This document shows positions 51,535 to 60,665 of a stretch of 64,000 bases of DNA, in pieces; the stretch's first letter is position 1, and each line of letters opens with the position of its first letter. The DNA comes from Ruegeria sp. ANG-S4. GTDB taxonomy: Bacteria; Pseudomonadota; Alphaproteobacteria; Rhodobacterales; Rhodobacteraceae. A program made the position numbers and the translations under genes. Where the stretch lies: assembly GCF_000814005.1 (NCBI RefSeq), contig NZ_JWLK01000002.1:434001-498000 (forward strand), written 5' to 3'. The notes under the pieces were generated by a model. It was not told where the DNA came from. It made no database searches and saw nothing but the letters and a program-made list of their open reading frames with translations.

Positions 51535-52494
51535 ATGAAGAGAGTCGTTTTTGTCTGCTTGGAGCCAATCAAGCTTCTTGATTTGGCTGGCCCGTTGCAG
51601 GTGTTCTCGGACGCAAGCGATCACCTGCCGCACCAAGACAGGTATGAGCCGGTTGTCGTTTCCACAAATGCCGGTGCGACCCTGACAGACACCGTGCTTT
51701 CACCAGAAATGCGGGCCGTCACTGACCTGCCGCATGGGACAGTGGACACAACTATTTTTGTCGGCAATCCGAAATCCGGCAGCGCCTTGGGCGAAAGAAA
51801 GACCGTCGTTCAGGCAATCGAGCGATCCAGGCGCGTTGCGTCCGTTTGTACCGCCGCCTTCGCCCTTGCCAGAGTCGGGGCGCTGAACGGAAAGCGCGCA
51901 GTAACCCACTGGAAATATCATGACCAGTTTTCCGATTGCTTTCCAGACGTTACCGTCGAAAAGGACCCGATTTTTGTACGCGACGGGAACATTTGGACAT
52001 CCGGCGGCGCAACATCGGCAATCGACATGTCTTTGGCGATGATCGCTGAAGACCACGGGCGAAAAATTGCGTTGAACGTAGCCCGCGAGTTGATCGTCTA
52101 CATGATACGCCCCGGAAGTCAGAGGCAGTTTTCAGCCCCTCTGGAAAGCCAGGCTGTCGAGTCAAATGGTGACTTTAGCGACCTACCCGGCTGGATCCGC
52201 GAAAACATCGCGCAAGACATGACCATCGAAACACTTTCCAAGCGGTGCAGGATGAGCCCCCGCACTTTCGCCAGAAAATTCCGCGTCGCATTTGCCTGCT
52301 CTCCGGCCAAATATGTCGAAAACTGCAGGTTCGAAGTCGCCCGGGAGTTGCTGGAAGGCACCGATCTTCCGTTGAAATCCATTGCTGTCAAAAGCGGCTT
52401 TCTGGATGGTGAAAAACTAAGACGGAGTTTTCAGCGAAAGCTCGGAATCAACCCGGCTGAGTACCGAAAAAGGTTCTCGATCGCTGAGGTCTAG
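51535..52494 (+). CDS. GlxA family transcriptional regulator
   Basis: The 319-residue product is a close paralogue of the protein at 42517-43476 (both begin MKR-VFVCLEP-KLLDL-GPLQVFSD). It has the DJ-1/PfpI-like domain (elbow ASVCTAAFALARVGAL; GGATSAIDMSLAMIAED) and a C-terminal AraC HTH (TIETLSKRCRMSPRTF; PLKSIAVKSGFLDGEKLRRS). Its start is the ATG at 51535. No divergent target is obvious: the gene behind it is OsmC on the same strand, 214 bp away. Confidence 0.9.
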   Translation: MKRVVFVCLEPIKLLDLAGPLQVFSDASDHLPHQDRYEPVVVSTNAGATLTDTVLSPEMRAVTDLPHGTVDTTIFVGNPKSGSALGERKTVVQAIERSRRVASVCTAAFALARVGALNGKRAVTHWKYHDQFSDCFPDVTVEKDPIFVRDGNIWTSGGATSAIDMSLAMIAEDHGRKIALNVARELIVYMIRPGSQRQFSAPLESQAVESNGDFSDLPGWIRENIAQDMTIETLSKRCRMSPRTFARKFRVAFACSPAKYVENCRFEVARELLEGTDLPLKSIAVKSGFLDGEKLRRSFQRKLGINPAEYRKRFSIAEV

Positions 52495-52559
52495 CTCTTT
52501 TGCGATGAGCGGCATACTGGCCGCAACTTGATCAAGAACCACCAAAAAACAGCTTATTT

Positions 52560-53477
52560 TTAGGGCGATCGATCTGCGACTGTGTCCTGCCGTCCTTCCA
52601 GACGTGCCTTGTTCTTTGCAAAAAGCTCGACCAAAAAGTCAGCCACCACGCGCACACGCAATGATCCAGACAGGTCGCGGTGAATGACCAGCCAAATCTC
52701 TTGCTCGACAAGGTCGCCTTCAAATTCGACGCGCAGCAAATCCGGGTGCATATCGCCCAAAAAACAGGGCAGAATTGCAAGGCCAAACCCAGCGCGCGCT
52801 GCCGCGACCTGGCTGTAAAGGCTGTGCGTCACCAGCGCCGGGGGTCGACCCGCCAAAACACGTTGCAGCCATTGCGCCATGGGCAGGTGATTGTAGTCCT
52901 CGGACCATACAATGAAGTCGCACAGTTCAAGGTTCTCTTCCAGCGACCCGCCGGGAAGCGAAGGCTTGTAGGACGCGGAGCAATATAAACCGAATCTCAT
53001 CACGCCCAGTTTGCGAATGTTCACGTTCCCCTGCTCGGGCCGGTGAAGCCTGACCGCGATGTCCGCCTCGCGCTTCGTCAGGCTGACGCTGCCCACACCT
53101 GTCGAAAGCTCGATCACGATGCCCGGATGCTTGGAATGGAATTCATTCAGTTCGGGAATAATCAGAAAATTCGCAAAATTTTCCGCAGTTGCAATGCGAA
53201 CCTGCCCGATTGCGCTGTTGGACCGCCCGGCAATATTGAGCTCCAAATCGAAAACGGATGCCTCCACCGACTCGGCGTAGGACAGAAGATCCGCACCATC
53301 ATCGGTCAGCAGGTAACCTGTTTGATGATGCGAAAACAAAGGGATTTCCAGATCGTGCTCGAGTTGAAGCAATCGCCGGCGTACGGTTGATGCACTCACT
53401 CTGAGCTCGTGCGATGCCGCCGTCAGGCTTCCCAATCTCGCAACGGATAGAAAATATCGAAGGTCGTCCCACTCCAT
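52560..53477 (-). CDS. LysR family transcriptional regulator
   Basis: This 305-residue protein starts at the ATG at 53477 (MEWDDLRYFLSVARLGSLTA). The LysR helix-turn-helix is SLTAASHELRVSASTVRRRL, and the effector domain contains ATAENFANFLIIPELNEFHS and SYKPSLPGGSLEENLELCDF. A TTG twelve codons earlier is less likely. It faces the aldo/keto reductase gene across 93 bp and probably controls it. Confidence 0.9.
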   Translation of the reverse strand: MEWDDLRYFLSVARLGSLTAASHELRVSASTVRRRLLQLEHDLEIPLFSHHQTGYLLTDDGADLLSYAESVEASVFDLELNIAGRSNSAIGQVRIATAENFANFLIIPELNEFHSKHPGIVIELSTGVGSVSLTKREADIAVRLHRPEQGNVNIRKLGVMRFGLYCSASYKPSLPGGSLEENLELCDFIVWSEDYNHLPMAQWLQRVLAGRPPALVTHSLYSQVAAARAGFGLAILPCFLGDMHPDLLRVEFEGDLVEQEIWLVIHRDLSGSLRVRVVADFLVELFAKNKARLEGRQDTVADRSP

Positions 53478-53570
53478 GTTTTCTATTATCGGCAAGCGGC
53501 TTGCAGTTTCCAAGAGTGTTTATTGCATTTCTAGACGATAAGATTGGAATTCTATTTTATAAAAGGATCA

Positions 53571-54479
53571 ATGGCTTTGCCCGCCAATGGAACACCAAAC
53601 TTTGCGTTCGGGTGCCACTCTCTAACAGGGGGGGTGCCGCCGATGGAAAAACAGGACATTTCGGACGTTATCCGAGAAGCATTTGAACACGGTATTCGCA
53701 TTTTCGACGTGTCCGGAGACAAAAACCCTTCGGATTGTGAACGACTGATCAAGCAGGAACTTCAAGGGGTCAAAGATGCGCTTGTCTCCACGAAATGGCG
53801 CCTGCCGGTTTCGTTAGAGTTAACCGGAAACGCAACAAGTGACCTGAAGGCCATTGCCGAGCGCAGCCTGACCATGTCGCTGAGAAACTTGAACGGCATC
53901 CAGGTTCAAACCTTGTACGTCCAACCCCATTCGAATCCCACGATCATGGACCTGCTTGTCGAGCTGTTTGAAAAGGCAAAAAAGTCCGGACATGTTTTGG
54001 AACTGGGATTGTTGAATGCCTCGCCCGAGAAATTGAGCAGCAAACAGAAAGAGTACTCCATCGACGTGGTAAAAATGGAAATCTCGTTGCTCAGGTTTTT
54101 CAACCGTCAAAAATACGTTCTGGAGATCATCGACAGGGGCGGTCGCGTTCACGCAGCCAATCCGCTGGGCCGGGGCGTATTGGCCCGCACACCTTCGTCG
54201 AAGCATCAGGTCAACGACCGTTCGATGTTGCGAAAACTGATGACGGAACTCAATGAAATCTCTAAGAAACATCGCGTTTCGCCAAGCCGGATCGCGCTGT
54301 GCTGGCTGCATTATCTGCACCGCGGGATTGTGCCAGTACTTGGCACGACCAACCCATCGCATCTGCGGCAAAACCTTCAGCGCAGCCGCCTGACGCTGAG
54401 TAACGAAGAATTCACACGTCTTATGAATTTGGCGGCAGCCCGATCTGCTGCCGAGGCCCAGGGCGTTCTTTCAGAATAG
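53571..54479 (+). CDS. Aldo/keto reductase-like protein lacking the catalytic Tyr
   Basis: About 302 residues from the ATG at 53571 behind AAAGGATC. It follows the aldo/keto reductase barrel: the aspartate in GIRIFDVSGDKNPS, lysine in ALVSTKWRLP, histidine in LYVQPHSNP and the NADPH-binding C-terminal loop VPVLGTTNPSHLRQNL are present. The tyrosine that normally follows the aspartate (as in DTAxxYG) is missing, so catalysis may be lost or changed. It is divergent from the LysR gene and 163 bp before the aldehyde dehydrogenase operon. Confidence 0.78.
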   Translation: MALPANGTPNFAFGCHSLTGGVPPMEKQDISDVIREAFEHGIRIFDVSGDKNPSDCERLIKQELQGVKDALVSTKWRLPVSLELTGNATSDLKAIAERSLTMSLRNLNGIQVQTLYVQPHSNPTIMDLLVELFEKAKKSGHVLELGLLNASPEKLSSKQKEYSIDVVKMEISLLRFFNRQKYVLEIIDRGGRVHAANPLGRGVLARTPSSKHQVNDRSMLRKLMTELNEISKKHRVSPSRIALCWLHYLHRGIVPVLGTTNPSHLRQNLQRSRLTLSNEEFTRLMNLAAARSAAEAQGVLSE

Positions 54480-54642
54480 GTGCGCCGGCTTCAGGCTTGC
54501 CAAAAATGAAAAGCCACTTTGCTAAATGTGTTCTTTTTTGAGCGGCCCTCCGCATGAGACATTGCTCCTTGTCAGAAGGGAGGCTGGCCGGAGAGAGCTT
54601 ACATGAGCTCCTGCAGTCTCCTGGGATTTTGGGAGATTCTTC

Positions 54643-56133
54643 ATGTTGGACGAACAACGAACAGGCTTAGTCGATTACCAAATGCTTATTGGTGGCGAGT
54701 GGGTCGAGGCTGCCGATGGCAGCAAAATGAAGTCTGAAAACCCTTATAAGGGTACAGATTGGGCGAGTGTACCGGATGGTGCAGAAGCTGACGTCGACGC
54801 CGCAGTGGCCGCTGCCCGCTCGGCATTGAACGGCGAATGGGGCGCCTTGTCAGCACGGGATCGCGGCAAGCTGATGCGCCGCCTGGGCGACCTGATCGCC
54901 GAACGCGCCGAACATCTGGCCAGCGTCGAGTCTACCGATAATGGCAAGCTCTACAAGGAAATGCTCGCTCAGGCGAAGTATTTGCCGGAATGGCTTTATT
55001 ACTTCGCAGGCGCCGCCGACAAGATCGGTGGTGACGTCATTCCGTCCGAGCGTCCGAACTTTCACATTTATACCCGCCATGAGCCGATCGGGGTCGTAGG
55101 AGCAATCACTCCCTGGAACTCCCCAATTCTCCTACTGGGCTTTAAGCTGGCTCCGGCTTTGGCGGCAGGGTGCACACTGGTGGTGAAGCCTTCGGAGCAC
55201 ACCCCAGTGTCCACTCTGGAATTCGCGAAGCTGTTCGAAGAGGCCGGCTTCCCACCGGGGGTATTCAATGTCGTAACCGGCGGTCCGGCCGCAGGTGCTG
55301 CATTGTCCTCGCACCCTGGCATCAACAAGATCGGTTTCACCGGGTCCGACGCCACCGGCCGCAAGGTATTGCAGGCGGGCGCAGAAAACTTCACACGCGT
55401 TACGCTTGAACTGGGCGGCAAGTCACCGAACATCGTGTTCGACGATGCCGATCTGGAAGCCGCCGCAAATGGTGTGATTGCGGGTGTCTTTGGCGCAACG
55501 GGCCAGACTTGCATGGCCGGTTCCCGCTTGCTGGTTCAGAAATCGGTCAAAGAAGAACTGCTGCAGCGCGTCGCCAAGCGCGCGAGAACCATTGTCATGG
55601 GTGACCCGATGTCCGCTGAGACTGAAATGGGTCCGATGGCGACACGCCCGCAGTTTGAAAAAGTCATGGGTATGTTGGCCCGCGCACGTGACGCTGGTGC
55701 GGAAATCGTAACCGGCGGCGACGCCAGCCCAAATCATGACGGTTTCTTCATCCAGCCAACGATCGTTGACGCGTCAGAGAATACCGATCTCGAAGTTGTT
55801 CGCGACGAAGTCTTTGGCCCGGTCCTCTCTGTTCTGACCTTCGAAACGGAAGAAGAAGCCATCGAAATCGCAAACGACACGCGTTTCGGCCTGGCTGCAG
55901 GTATTTGGACGCAATCAGGTCAGCGGGGCACCCGAGTAGCGCACAAGGTCCGCGCGGGTACCGTTTGGATCAACGCCTACCGCGTTGTTGCGCCCAACGT
56001 TCCGTTCGGTGGTTTTGGCCACTCCGGTATCGGTCGCGAAAACGGGTTCGACGCAATCCGCGCATACACCGAAACGAAGTCCGTCTGGACCGAGTTGACA
56101 GGTGCCACCCGCGATCCGTTCAGCATCGGATAA
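54643..56133 (+). CDS. Aldehyde dehydrogenase (full length)
   Basis: This 496-residue enzyme has the whole ALDH pattern: GVVGAITPWNSPILLLGFKL, GFTGSDATGRKV, the general base in LELGGKSPNIVF, the nucleophile Cys in GQTCMAGSRLLV and EVFGPVLSVLTFETEEEA. The start is ATG 54643 behind GGGAG. It oxidises an aldehyde to an acid with NAD(P)+. It heads the operon with the lyase, ABC transporter and LeuD genes (next gene starts five bases after its stop), so the aldehyde is probably a pathway intermediate there. Confidence 0.92.
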   Translation: MLDEQRTGLVDYQMLIGGEWVEAADGSKMKSENPYKGTDWASVPDGAEADVDAAVAAARSALNGEWGALSARDRGKLMRRLGDLIAERAEHLASVESTDNGKLYKEMLAQAKYLPEWLYYFAGAADKIGGDVIPSERPNFHIYTRHEPIGVVGAITPWNSPILLLGFKLAPALAAGCTLVVKPSEHTPVSTLEFAKLFEEAGFPPGVFNVVTGGPAAGAALSSHPGINKIGFTGSDATGRKVLQAGAENFTRVTLELGGKSPNIVFDDADLEAAANGVIAGVFGATGQTCMAGSRLLVQKSVKEELLQRVAKRARTIVMGDPMSAETEMGPMATRPQFEKVMGMLARARDAGAEIVTGGDASPNHDGFFIQPTIVDASENTDLEVVRDEVFGPVLSVLTFETEEEAIEIANDTRFGLAAGIWTQSGQRGTRVAHKVRAGTVWINAYRVVAPNVPFGGFGHSGIGRENGFDAIRAYTETKSVWTELTGATRDPFSIG

Positions 56134-56138
56134 GACAG

Positions 56139-57005
56139 ATGGGTTGGCTGGCAAACAGACTGAGTAGCCACGAGGACATTCTTGTCCTCCCCGGCGCCTA
56201 CGACGCTCTTTCGGCAAGGATGATAACACTTGCCTGTGCCGAGGCTGTCTATTGCGGTGGCTTTGCCGCAACGGCCAGCAGCACGGCGCTGCCGGATCTG
56301 GGGCTCTTGGGTCTGACTGAACTTGCCAGCCACTACAAAACTCTCAGTGTCGCATCGAAAGGTGCGCCACTGATCGTGGACGCAGATACGGGTCATGGCG
56401 GTCTTCTGAACGTGCAGCGCACGGTTGAGACCCTGGCGAATGCCGGTGTCTCGGCATTTCATATCGAAGATCAGGTAAGCCCCAAGCGATGCGGCCACTT
56501 GGATGGCAAGGACGTTGTGTCCTGGGACGAAGCACGCGCGCGTGTTTCCGTCGCCGTCCAAACCGCCGAGAAATTCGGCATGGATGTGATCGCCCGAACG
56601 GACGCCATTGCCGTTCATGGGTTTGAAAACGCGATTGAGCGTGGGAACATGTTCTTTGACTGTGGCGCAGCGGCAGTCTTCATAGATGCGCCGACAACGC
56701 CAGCCCAGATCCAGGCAATCCCAAATCGTTTGAATGGACCAGCGGTGTTCAACGCAGCACCGACAGGCGTCAGCGAAAATCCACGAACCACTGAACTTGA
56801 AAGGTTGGGTTTTCGGATCGTCCTGCATCCGATCGAAGGGTTGATGACAGCGGCTGCAGCAGCCGCGTCCTGCTACACAACGCTTTTGCGTCGCGACGAC
56901 CCACTTGAACAACCTCATCTGAAATTCAACGAGCTTAACCAGCTCTTGGAGACCTCGGACTTCCTGTCACGTGAACGGGAGTACTCGAGCGTAGACACAA
57001 ACTGA
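56139..57005 (+). CDS. ICL/PEPM-family carbon-carbon lyase (second copy)
   Basis: The 288-residue product carries DADTGHGG (about residue 80) and the lyase loop PKRCGHL (about residue 120) of the isocitrate/methylisocitrate/dimethylmalate lyase group. It differs clearly from the lyase at 12802-13668 outside the motifs, so this is an ancient parallel copy rather than a recent duplication. The frame open upstream is the ALDH read out of phase. It would cleave a 2-hydroxy diacid to a 2-oxo acid and a smaller acid; it lies five bases after the ALDH stop and 26 bases before the ABC binding protein. Confidence 0.86.
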   Translation: MGWLANRLSSHEDILVLPGAYDALSARMITLACAEAVYCGGFAATASSTALPDLGLLGLTELASHYKTLSVASKGAPLIVDADTGHGGLLNVQRTVETLANAGVSAFHIEDQVSPKRCGHLDGKDVVSWDEARARVSVAVQTAEKFGMDVIARTDAIAVHGFENAIERGNMFFDCGAAAVFIDAPTTPAQIQAIPNRLNGPAVFNAAPTGVSENPRTTELERLGFRIVLHPIEGLMTAAAAAASCYTTLLRRDDPLEQPHLKFNELNQLLETSDFLSREREYSSVDTN

Positions 57006-57031
57006 ACTTGTCGAAATCGGGAGGGAAATAC

Positions 57032-58126
57032 ATGAGAATTCGACACCTACTCGCAACAACACTTTTGGTTGCATCCGCAAATGCGGTTGCGGCTGATGAC
57101 GCAAGCTCCAGCGGTGCTGAAGCTGCAGGAGACTCGGTGCAACTACCGACCAAGACCCTAGGCATCCTTCAGTTGAATGCACAGGCCGAGGTCGCGTTCC
57201 GCATCGCCGAAGGCGCACGCATTCCCGCTGAACACTTGGGTTGGAATGTCATTGTGTGCGACAGCCTCGGCGATCCGGCACGCATGGCAAGCTGCGCGGA
57301 AAGCTTGCTGAACCAAGGCTCTGACGCGATTGTCACTGTGGCAATCGAGCCGGCGCCGATCATGGCACAGCTGCGCAAGGCAAACGAAGCTGGCGTTCCA
57401 TGGGTAACGCTGGGCGGCGGCACCACGCCGAACGATCTGATCACGGCACAATATGCGCCGCTGGAAACAGAGATGTCGGACCTGCTGCACGAATATCTGA
57501 TCGAAAAGCTTGATGAACGTGAAGGCGACGACAAGGAAATCGCCATTTCGACCTTCAGCCAGGTTTGGGCAGGCAAACAGCGCTCGGATGATCTGTATGT
57601 CGACCTAGAAGGCACGAATATCTCGGTGGTGGATGAACATGTCAGCGACCTGGCGAACCAGATCGCGGATGCTCGTCAATCAGTGACAAGCCAATTGACT
57701 GCCTTCCCAAATGTCGATGCACTGCTTGGGACAGCAAACTACACCGTGCCTGTGATGGGTCAGCTTGTGGCGCAGCGTTTCCCCGGCAAGCAATTCCCCG
57801 AGCGCCCGTTGGTTGTTGGTTATCTCGACGACCTCGTGAACCTCGAAACCGTGCGCCGTGGACAGGCGGATGCGATTGCGACCATGCGGCTTGATGCCGC
57901 CAGCTGGGTCGGCGTGGACCAATTGGCACAGTTCTTCGCCCGCGGCGAAGCACTCGATCCCGAAGCCTATCTCAACGCGAAGGATGTCTACGGAATGGAC
58001 CTGCGCGAAGCGACCCTGGTCACCACAGACAACCTGCCGCCCGAAGGTGAGTACGTGCAGCCCACGGATGACTTTGAGTCCTTCTTCAAAGCGAAATGGG
58101 CCGCCGAATTCGGAATTGGGGGCTAA
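57032..58126 (+). CDS. ABC transporter sugar-type substrate-binding protein
   Basis: The 364-residue protein starts at ATG 57032 behind GGGAGGG and has a signal peptide (MRIRHLLATTLLVASANAVA). The fold is that of ribose/galactose periplasmic binding proteins (LNQGSDAIVTVAIEPAPI, GVPWVTLGGGTTPNDLI, RRGQADAIATMRLDAASW). These proteins usually bind sugars, polyols or inositols, but members also bind other small molecules. It is the extracellular recognition part of the importer with the next two genes. Confidence 0.9.
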   Translation: MRIRHLLATTLLVASANAVAADDASSSGAEAAGDSVQLPTKTLGILQLNAQAEVAFRIAEGARIPAEHLGWNVIVCDSLGDPARMASCAESLLNQGSDAIVTVAIEPAPIMAQLRKANEAGVPWVTLGGGTTPNDLITAQYAPLETEMSDLLHEYLIEKLDEREGDDKEIAISTFSQVWAGKQRSDDLYVDLEGTNISVVDEHVSDLANQIADARQSVTSQLTAFPNVDALLGTANYTVPVMGQLVAQRFPGKQFPERPLVVGYLDDLVNLETVRRGQADAIATMRLDAASWVGVDQLAQFFARGEALDPEAYLNAKDVYGMDLREATLVTTDNLPPEGEYVQPTDDFESFFKAKWAAEFGIGG

Positions 58127-58131
58127 CCGAA

Positions 58132-59154
58132 ATGACAAGTGTTTCTGAGACAAACGGAAGCAGCCGCTCAGAGACCGGCCAGAGCATTCGCTCTGGCCAT
58201 GTCTCCCCACATTGGGCGCGTAATCTGCTGCAAAATTGGGGACTTCTTATCGCTCTGTTCGTGGTGGTTTGCATCTTTAGTATCCTGCGCCCGAACGCGT
58301 TTTTCACGTCAACAAACGCACTGGCGATTTTGACACTTGCTGCTCCTTTGGCGATCGCGGCGCTCGGACTGACGGTCGCGCTTGTCATGAACGAAATCGA
58401 CCTTTCGGTTGGATCAATGATCGGTCTTGGCGGCGCCTTTGCTGTCTGCCTGATGTCTTTCTGGGACGTCCATTGGTTCCTCGCGATCGTACTTGCATTC
58501 ACGTTGGCTATTGCCGCTGGCATGGCAACGGGCGCGATGGTGACGTTTGGGGGGGCCAACTCTCTGATCATTACCCTCGGAATGGCCACTCTGTTAACCG
58601 GAATTGAATTCACGCTTACCGATCAACGCACGATCTACAGCGGGATACCCGCCGGCTATGTCGCGATCGGCCAGTCCTATATGTTCGGCGTTAATGTCCA
58701 GGTTTGGATTGCCCTCCTCGTCAGTCTGATCGCCTGGATTCTGTTGGAGAAGACCGAGACCGGCCGTTACATGTATGCGACCGGGTCAAATCAGGAAGCC
58801 GCCTATTTGGCCGGTATTCCAGTAGCCCGCCTGCGGATGTGCGGTTTCATAATCGTCGCCGTCTGTGCAACGCTGGCTGGTATTTTGCTGACAGCACAGT
58901 CTGCGTCGGCGTTCTCTAACGCGGGCCAGCCCTATCTTCTGCCGTCCTTTGCTTCTGCATTCCTTGGCTCCACCATGTCCCGCGACGGTCGCTTTACCGT
59001 GATCGGCACGCTGGTCGCCGTTCTGTTCATCGGTGTGATCCAAACCGGATTGACGATGATGCAACTGTCGACAGGCGCTATCAACATCGCCCAAGGCGGA
59101 TTGCTGGTTCTGGCCGTGCTGCTGAGCCGTATCGGCAAGAAGGGGTCAAAGTAA
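58132..59154 (+). CDS. ABC transporter permease, RbsC/YtfT-like
   Basis: The 340-residue membrane protein starts at ATG 58132 and has about ten hydrophobic segments. Family features are TLAAPLAIAALGLTVALVMN, MNEIDLSVGSMIGLGGAFAV, GANSLIITLGMATLLTGIEF and TGSNQEAAYLAGIPVARLRM. It forms the channel of a sugar-type importer, probably as a homodimer. Its stop overlaps the ATP-binding protein start by one base (TAATG). Confidence 0.92.
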   Translation: MTSVSETNGSSRSETGQSIRSGHVSPHWARNLLQNWGLLIALFVVVCIFSILRPNAFFTSTNALAILTLAAPLAIAALGLTVALVMNEIDLSVGSMIGLGGAFAVCLMSFWDVHWFLAIVLAFTLAIAAGMATGAMVTFGGANSLIITLGMATLLTGIEFTLTDQRTIYSGIPAGYVAIGQSYMFGVNVQVWIALLVSLIAWILLEKTETGRYMYATGSNQEAAYLAGIPVARLRMCGFIIVAVCATLAGILLTAQSASAFSNAGQPYLLPSFASAFLGSTMSRDGRFTVIGTLVAVLFIGVIQTGLTMMQLSTGAINIAQGGLLVLAVLLSRIGKKGSK

Positions 59155-60662
59155 TGGCGCTCTTCAGCATCCAGGATATCTGCAAAAGCTATCCCGGCGT
59201 TCAAGCCGCCCAAAACGTATCGTTTGAAATTGATGAAGGCGAAATTGTCGGCTTCCTCGGAAAGAACGGTGCAGGCAAAAGTACCATCATCCGCATTCTA
59301 GCGGGTGTGGAACAGCCGGACAGCGGTACGATCTCGATGTACGAAGCGCCTTGCACGTTCACAATGGCCAAACAGGCCGCTGACGCGGGCATTGCCGTGG
59401 TTCATCAGGAACTGAACGACGTGCCGCTGCTGACCGTTGCGGAAAACATGGCAATGGGTTTGGGCTATCCCAAGAAGGCGGGCATTCTGGATCGACGCGC
59501 CCTGAATGCGCGGGCCAGAGCGGCCCTTGCCGAACTGCACATGGACGTGGACCCAAACGCATTGGTCGGCGAACTCTCCGTGGCGGAACGGCGGATGGTC
59601 ATGATCGCACGTGCATTGCTGACGGATGCCAAGCTGATTGTTCTGGACGAACCAACTGCGTCGCTGACGGAAAGAGAAATCGAAGAACTGTTTGCCGTGA
59701 TCAAACGGCTGAAGTCACAGGACGTCTCCTTTCTCTATGTGAGCCATCGTTTGAAAGAGATCACCGAGCTTTGTGACCGGTCGCTGGTCATGCGCGATGG
59801 ACACCTCGTGGCTGACGTCCAAATGAAGGAGATTGATGAAGACGCGTTGGTGGCTCTGATCGCCGGCAAGCGCAAGGAAAGCCTGACCTCAAAAAGGGCG
59901 GAACGGACATTCGGCGACGAAGTGCTTCGTGTGGAGGGGCTGGATCCGTTCTATCGTGGCTCGCCCTTTGACCTGCACGTCGCTGCAGGCGAAATTCTCG
60001 GGCTTGCGGGCCTGGGCGGCGCAGGACGCACGGAAACCATTCGTCAAATCCTGGGCGCGAACCCAAACCTTGGGGTCACCTGCACGCTCAATGGACGCAA
60101 TGTTCAGATCACATCGCCGAAGCAAGCGTGGGACTGCGGTATCGGCCTTGTGCCGGAAGATCGCCGGAACGAAGGCGCTCTGCTGAATTTTCCAATTACA
60201 CACAATATAACACTATCCTCGCTCAAGCTTCGTCGCAGCCGAAATTGGCTGCCTTTCCCGAGCACTGGAAAAGAAGCGCGCGAAGCAGAACACCAGATCA
60301 CAACGCTGAACCTGAAAACCCCGTCGGCGGAAGAAAGTCTTGCCAACCTGTCGGGCGGGAACCAACAAAAGGCGATCTTGGCGCGATCCCTTTCGGCTGG
60401 GTGCAAAGTGTTGATTCTGGATGAGCCCACCCATGGTGTCGACGTCGACGCCAAGACGGAAATCTATAGTCAGATCATGCGTCTGGCCGCGTCCGGCTGC
60501 GCCATCATTCTGATTTCCTCGGAATTGCCGGAACTGATCGAGCTGGCTGACCGGTTCATGGTCCTGAGTGAAGGCAAGTTGGTTGCATCCCTGAACGGCG
60601 AAGTTTCAGAGAACGAATTGCTGAAGCTTTGCCTGACCGCAAATTCAGAAATGGTCGCGTAA
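59154..60662 (+). CDS. ABC transporter ATP-binding protein, MglA/RbsA type
   Basis: The 502-residue protein has two nucleotide-binding domains, as in MglA, RbsA and XylG. The first has Walker A in LGKNGAGKSTIIRIL and Walker B in LIVLDEPTASLTERE. The second has a relaxed Walker A (GLAGLGGAGRTETIRQ), the signature LSGGNQQKAILARSL and Walker B LILDEPTHGVDVDAKTE. The second-domain relaxation is normal for this family. It powers the sugar-type importer. Confidence 0.93.
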   Translation: MALFSIQDICKSYPGVQAAQNVSFEIDEGEIVGFLGKNGAGKSTIIRILAGVEQPDSGTISMYEAPCTFTMAKQAADAGIAVVHQELNDVPLLTVAENMAMGLGYPKKAGILDRRALNARARAALAELHMDVDPNALVGELSVAERRMVMIARALLTDAKLIVLDEPTASLTEREIEELFAVIKRLKSQDVSFLYVSHRLKEITELCDRSLVMRDGHLVADVQMKEIDEDALVALIAGKRKESLTSKRAERTFGDEVLRVEGLDPFYRGSPFDLHVAAGEILGLAGLGGAGRTETIRQILGANPNLGVTCTLNGRNVQITSPKQAWDCGIGLVPEDRRNEGALLNFPITHNITLSSLKLRRSRNWLPFPSTGKEAREAEHQITTLNLKTPSAEESLANLSGGNQQKAILARSLSAGCKVLILDEPTHGVDVDAKTEIYSQIMRLAASGCAIILISSELPELIELADRFMVLSEGKLVASLNGEVSENELLKLCLTANSEMVA

Positions 60663-60665
60663 CCT

